Source of the DNA: Fidelibacterota bacterium
Lineage (GTDB): Bacteria; Fidelibacterota; Marinisomatia; SCGC-AAA003-L08; GCA-002704045
Direction: 5' to 3'
NCBI GenBank assembly: GCA_002704045.1
Contig: PAFF01000030.1
Span: 1-24,443, forward strand
DNA: 24,443 bases
Both the position numbers and the translations under genes were made by a program. Position 1 is the first letter of the stretch. Every line of letters starts with the position of its first letter. Under the pieces are notes generated by a model. The model was not told the DNA's origin. It saw only the letters and a program-made list of their open reading frames with translations, and ran no database searches. Below are positions 23,201 to 24,443 of the stretch, piece by piece.

Positions 23201-24443
23201 TGATCAAAACAGTTTTTGTGGTACTGATCCTGTTTTAAGCTTCATTGGTCAACAATCAACTTTAGAAGACAATACATTTACTATACAATTGGGATCATCA
23301 GATATTGATTCTGGTAATCCATATTATCAAGACAATGTTAGTTATATAATTGAAGATATAGATAATAATAATTTATTTGTTTCATCAATAAATGGATCCA
23401 TGATTTCTATATCACCAATTGCTAATAATAGTGGTTCTGGTTCAATTATGGTTACTGTGACCGATGATTTTGGCGGTTCAGACACAGAGGTTGTAAACAT
23501 TAATATAGTTGCTGTTCCAGATGTTCCTAGTTTAAGTACTGCTAGCTTATCAGGTACTGAGGACGTTTCTACTCAATTAAATGTTTTATCATCCTTAAAT
23601 GATAATGATGGTTCAGAAAATCTTTCTCTCGTTTTTGATATGCCTGATGGCTGTACTCTTTCAAATGGTACGAATAATAATGATGGAACTTGGACTGTTC
23701 TTGAAAACCAAATTGTTGGCTTGTCTTTATCCACTCCTATGCATTTCAATAGCCAATTAAATTATTACAATGATCATTACGGTTACGATATTTTAGGAAC
23801 TTTAAATATAAATGTTACTGCTATTTCTACTGAATCCTCAAATGGAGAAAGTACATCTACGTCATCTTCATTTGAACTTAATATTGAGTCTCAACCTGAT
23901 TTACCTGAGCTATATGAAATAGGCGACAGAAACATTGACGAAGGTGGTATTTTAACATTAGAGCTTACAGCAATTCATCCTGACGAGTTAGATCTTGTTT
24001 TTGGTGCAGATATGTTGAATGGTGATGAAGGCAACGAGCTTGGAAGTATAGTAATAGAAATTTCAGGTGAATATGGAAACGGAACAGGTCTTGAATCAAA
24101 TACAATTACCATGACACCTCCAAATGAAGATTGGTGGGGCGAAGAGGATATATCTGTTTTCGTAACTGATGGTCAGAATTTAGATAGTGAAGTATTTACA
24201 TTAACAGTGAACTCTGTGAATGATCCAGTGAGCCTGTCAGCCGTTGGTAATCATATGACAGATGAAGATAACGATTTAACAATTTCAGTATCATCTGATG
24301 ATATTGATTTAACATATTTTGGTGAGCAACATACGTTTACTCTAGTATGTGGTGATGATAGTTTAGTTTCAACAGGTTGCGTATCAACAGGTGATAGAAC
24401 AGCTGATTGTACATTTGATGTGCAGGATGATCAGTATGGATCA
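20229..24443 (+). CDS. giant mosaic surface protein (Cys-rich, DUF285, TSP3-like, cadherin/Ig-like), 3' end beyond window
   Basis: I translated the frame from TTG 20229 to the last base: 1405 codons without a stop, so the gene continues past the window. GGAGG at 20217-20221 supports the TTG; the nearby ATG is followed at once by a stop in its frame. Residues 1-26 form a signal peptide ending SFVYG|Q. Then: a novel N-terminal domain (27-150); Cys-rich GCQDxxACNY repeats with NDSDNDGVCNA linkers (about 150-275); a DUF285/BspA-like block with 25-residue repeats (about 279-497, WDVSNVTxMxxMF and ASSFNQDI); more GCQD repeats and a MopE-like segment ELCDGIDNNCDGQVDEGC (641-658); Asp/Asn-rich thrombospondin-3-like repeats (to about 997); and cadherin/Ig-like domains with TDDFGGSDT and TDGQNLDSE motifs. 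Expected to be exported and calcium-dependent; likely adhesion. No anchor is visible. Confidence 0.85.
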   Translation, partial: MNYNNCKVVLNFFLIYLISSFSFVYGQCEISGNNQAWHPHHQNSGYGGDFFGILDSDYQTNPSAFSNGTPIFLYNSSQNETYEFYIRSVTGPNYSTDVGIRYLYLKVAPWGCSDTDQPDCTASMGAVMGESFKLEDSWSFNILPVGCETCSGGNIVDNDSDNDGVCNADEVAGCQDVSACNYNSNATDAAVCFYETTLTCYNDSDGDGYYNAIQNYTVCNASCSNLGSSWSNSPGNGQEISGCQDSSACNFDANATDTGNCIFEETNFDCAGNFIPETKSALQTAVDLWVNDNSLALSIYGEINDWDVSLITDMSSLFENKTIFNDNISEWDVSNVTSMSRMFQECTNCNPDITNWDVSSLTTGYRMFFKASSFNQDISGWNMNSANSIHMMFDQASSFNQDIGNWDVSNVVDMHRVFYKASSFNQDIGNWDVSNVSDLFNMFGQASSFNQDLSNWNILNDANTNNMFNQTFSLSDENQCAINESFSSNINWSYDWEGSCDDDNDGIINSNEISGCQDLNACNYDSSATDPGNCVYTDGICETCSGQTNGTGTIVDNDSDNDGVCNANEISGCQDSGACNYNSSATDPGNCVYTDGICETCSGQINGTGTVVDNDSDNDGDCDITDCNDNDSSINANASELCDGIDNNCDGQVDEGCNWMCDDDDGDGYIGHPTYIVFQNGTYDGYESLCSNLTSLYGGGCTGGGGYNNPPSCHSECTTSDDGRESNNLDSDSYSYPGALESCDNLDNDCVSGNDGIDVIDGVCETCESGSVIDNDNDDDTVCNSQDNCMNTSNTDQYNYDSDSQGDACDLDDDNDGAPDEFDSEDNNPSICSDVDNDTCDDCVNGSYNTSNDGWDYDGDGLCDAGDTDDDNDGALDGADSNDNNPNICSDSDNDTCDDCVNGSYNTSNDGWDYDDDGLCDAGDTDDDNDGALDGADSNDNNPFICSDNDNDTCDDCSSGLNRSDEDGLDTDGDGLCDAGDDCIYHEPNDPDQNSFCGTDPVLSFIGQQSTLEDNTFTIQLGSSDIDSGNPYYQDNVSYIIEDIDNNNLFVSSINGSMISISPIANNSGSGSIMVTVTDDFGGSDTEVVNINIVAVPDVPSLSTASLSGTEDVSTQLNVLSSLNDNDGSENLSLVFDMPDGCTLSNGTNNNDGTWTVLENQIVGLSLSTPMHFNSQLNYYNDHYGYDILGTLNINVTAISTESSNGESTSTSSSFELNIESQPDLPELYEIGDRNIDEGGILTLELTAIHPDELDLVFGADMLNGDEGNELGSIVIEISGEYGNGTGLESNTITMTPPNEDWWGEEDISVFVTDGQNLDSEVFTLTVNSVNDPVSLSAVGNHMTDEDNDLTISVSSDDIDLTYFGEQHTFTLVCGDDSLVSTGCVSTGDRTADCTFDVQDDQYGS
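21339..21638 (+). repeat. DUF285-type 75-bp coding repeat, four in-register copies
   Basis: Four consecutive 25-codon units start at 21339, 21414, 21489 and 21564, each opening (A)SSFNQD(I/L) and carrying a W(D/N) pair about ten residues later. More diverged units precede them (WDVSNVTSMSRMF). The middle copies are nearly identical at the DNA level, which points to recent duplication. DUF285 repeats are known from Mycoplasma, Lactobacillales and various marine bacteria as surface proteins. Confidence 0.85.
21760..22089 (+). repeat. 171-bp tandem repeat A (57 residues, GCQD/ACNY type)
   Basis: Two copies begin at 21760 and 21931; the second matches until 22089. Each encodes EISGCQD, ACNY(D/N)SSATDPGNC, YTDGICETCSGQ and DNDSDNDG. 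The copies are nearly identical apart from isolated, mostly silent changes. Diverged relatives lie earlier in the gene near 20691-20810 and 20944-21020. Confidence 0.88.
22734..23100 (+). repeat. 171-bp tandem repeat B (57 residues, TSP3-like Asp-rich)
   Basis: Copies start at 22734, 22905 and, truncated, 23076, exactly 171 bases apart. Each encodes DNDTCDDC, VNGSYNTSNDGWDYD, GDGLCDAGDTDDDNDGALDG and ADSNDNNP. The DxDxDG pattern fits thrombospondin type 3 calcium loops. The copies differ only at scattered bases, so the duplication is recent. Confidence 0.9.

Overview
The window is AT-rich bacterial DNA with Lys/Asn/Ile-rich proteins, TTG starts and many overlapping gene ends. The gene content (a C4 zinc-ribbon coiled-coil protein, a YbeY with Asp at the third metal position, secreted FN3, beta-helix and dockerin proteins, and a huge Cys/Asp-rich surface protein with a G|Q signal-peptide end) suggests a marine bacterium of the Fibrobacterota-Chlorobiota-Bacteroidota side of the tree. 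Candidatus Marinimicrobia (SAR406) is my best guess, from memory of that group's proteins and not from any search.

Layout. Positions 1-5559 (+): the 3' part of a zinc-ribbon gene, RNase P RNA, then fabH, an acyl-CoA dehydrogenase, ybeY, a CNNM/CorC membrane protein and mazG, mostly overlapping or nearly so. Positions 5570-11179 (-): a tRNA-Lys(UUU) followed at once by a right-handed beta-helix protein with a C-terminal dockerin-like module and a 1185-residue FN3 lipoprotein, probably one transcription unit. The beta-helix frame extends about 300 bases past its first ordinary start codon, through an N-terminal helix turn and a signal-like segment, and has no ATG, GTG or TTG there. Positions 11315-11668 (+): tmRNA. 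Positions 11671-19020 (-): a compact housekeeping run, read from its upstream end as MBL-fold hydrolase, cysteine desulfurase, mnmA, a stand-alone GlmU-type uridylyltransferase, a small exported protein, a LytR_C-domain membrane protein, rsfS, argS and a MarC-family protein. Positions 19119-19820 (+): a queuosine-precursor transporter. Positions 19821-20228: a 408-base intergenic region with a CRP/FNR-like palindrome. Positions 20229-24443 (+): the first 1405 codons of a giant mosaic surface protein that runs off the right edge.

How the genes fit together. Most of the core genes serve RNA and translation: RNase P RNA, tRNA-Lys, tmRNA, YbeY, RsfS, ArgS, MnmA with its sulfur donor, and a queuosine-precursor transporter. 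The tRNA-Lys(UUU) in the window is of the class that MnmA thiolates. The accessory part is a set of large exported proteins with calcium-loop-like and repeat modules (dockerin-like, thrombospondin-3-like, DUF285, FN3, beta-helix), suited to attachment or cell-surface structure. I see no phage, insertion sequence, CRISPR array, toxin-antitoxin pair or recognisable defence system. The most unusual items are the beta-helix gene without a normal start behind a tRNA, a tmRNA tag that does not end in LAA, the GlmU half-enzyme, and the repeat architecture of the giant protein.
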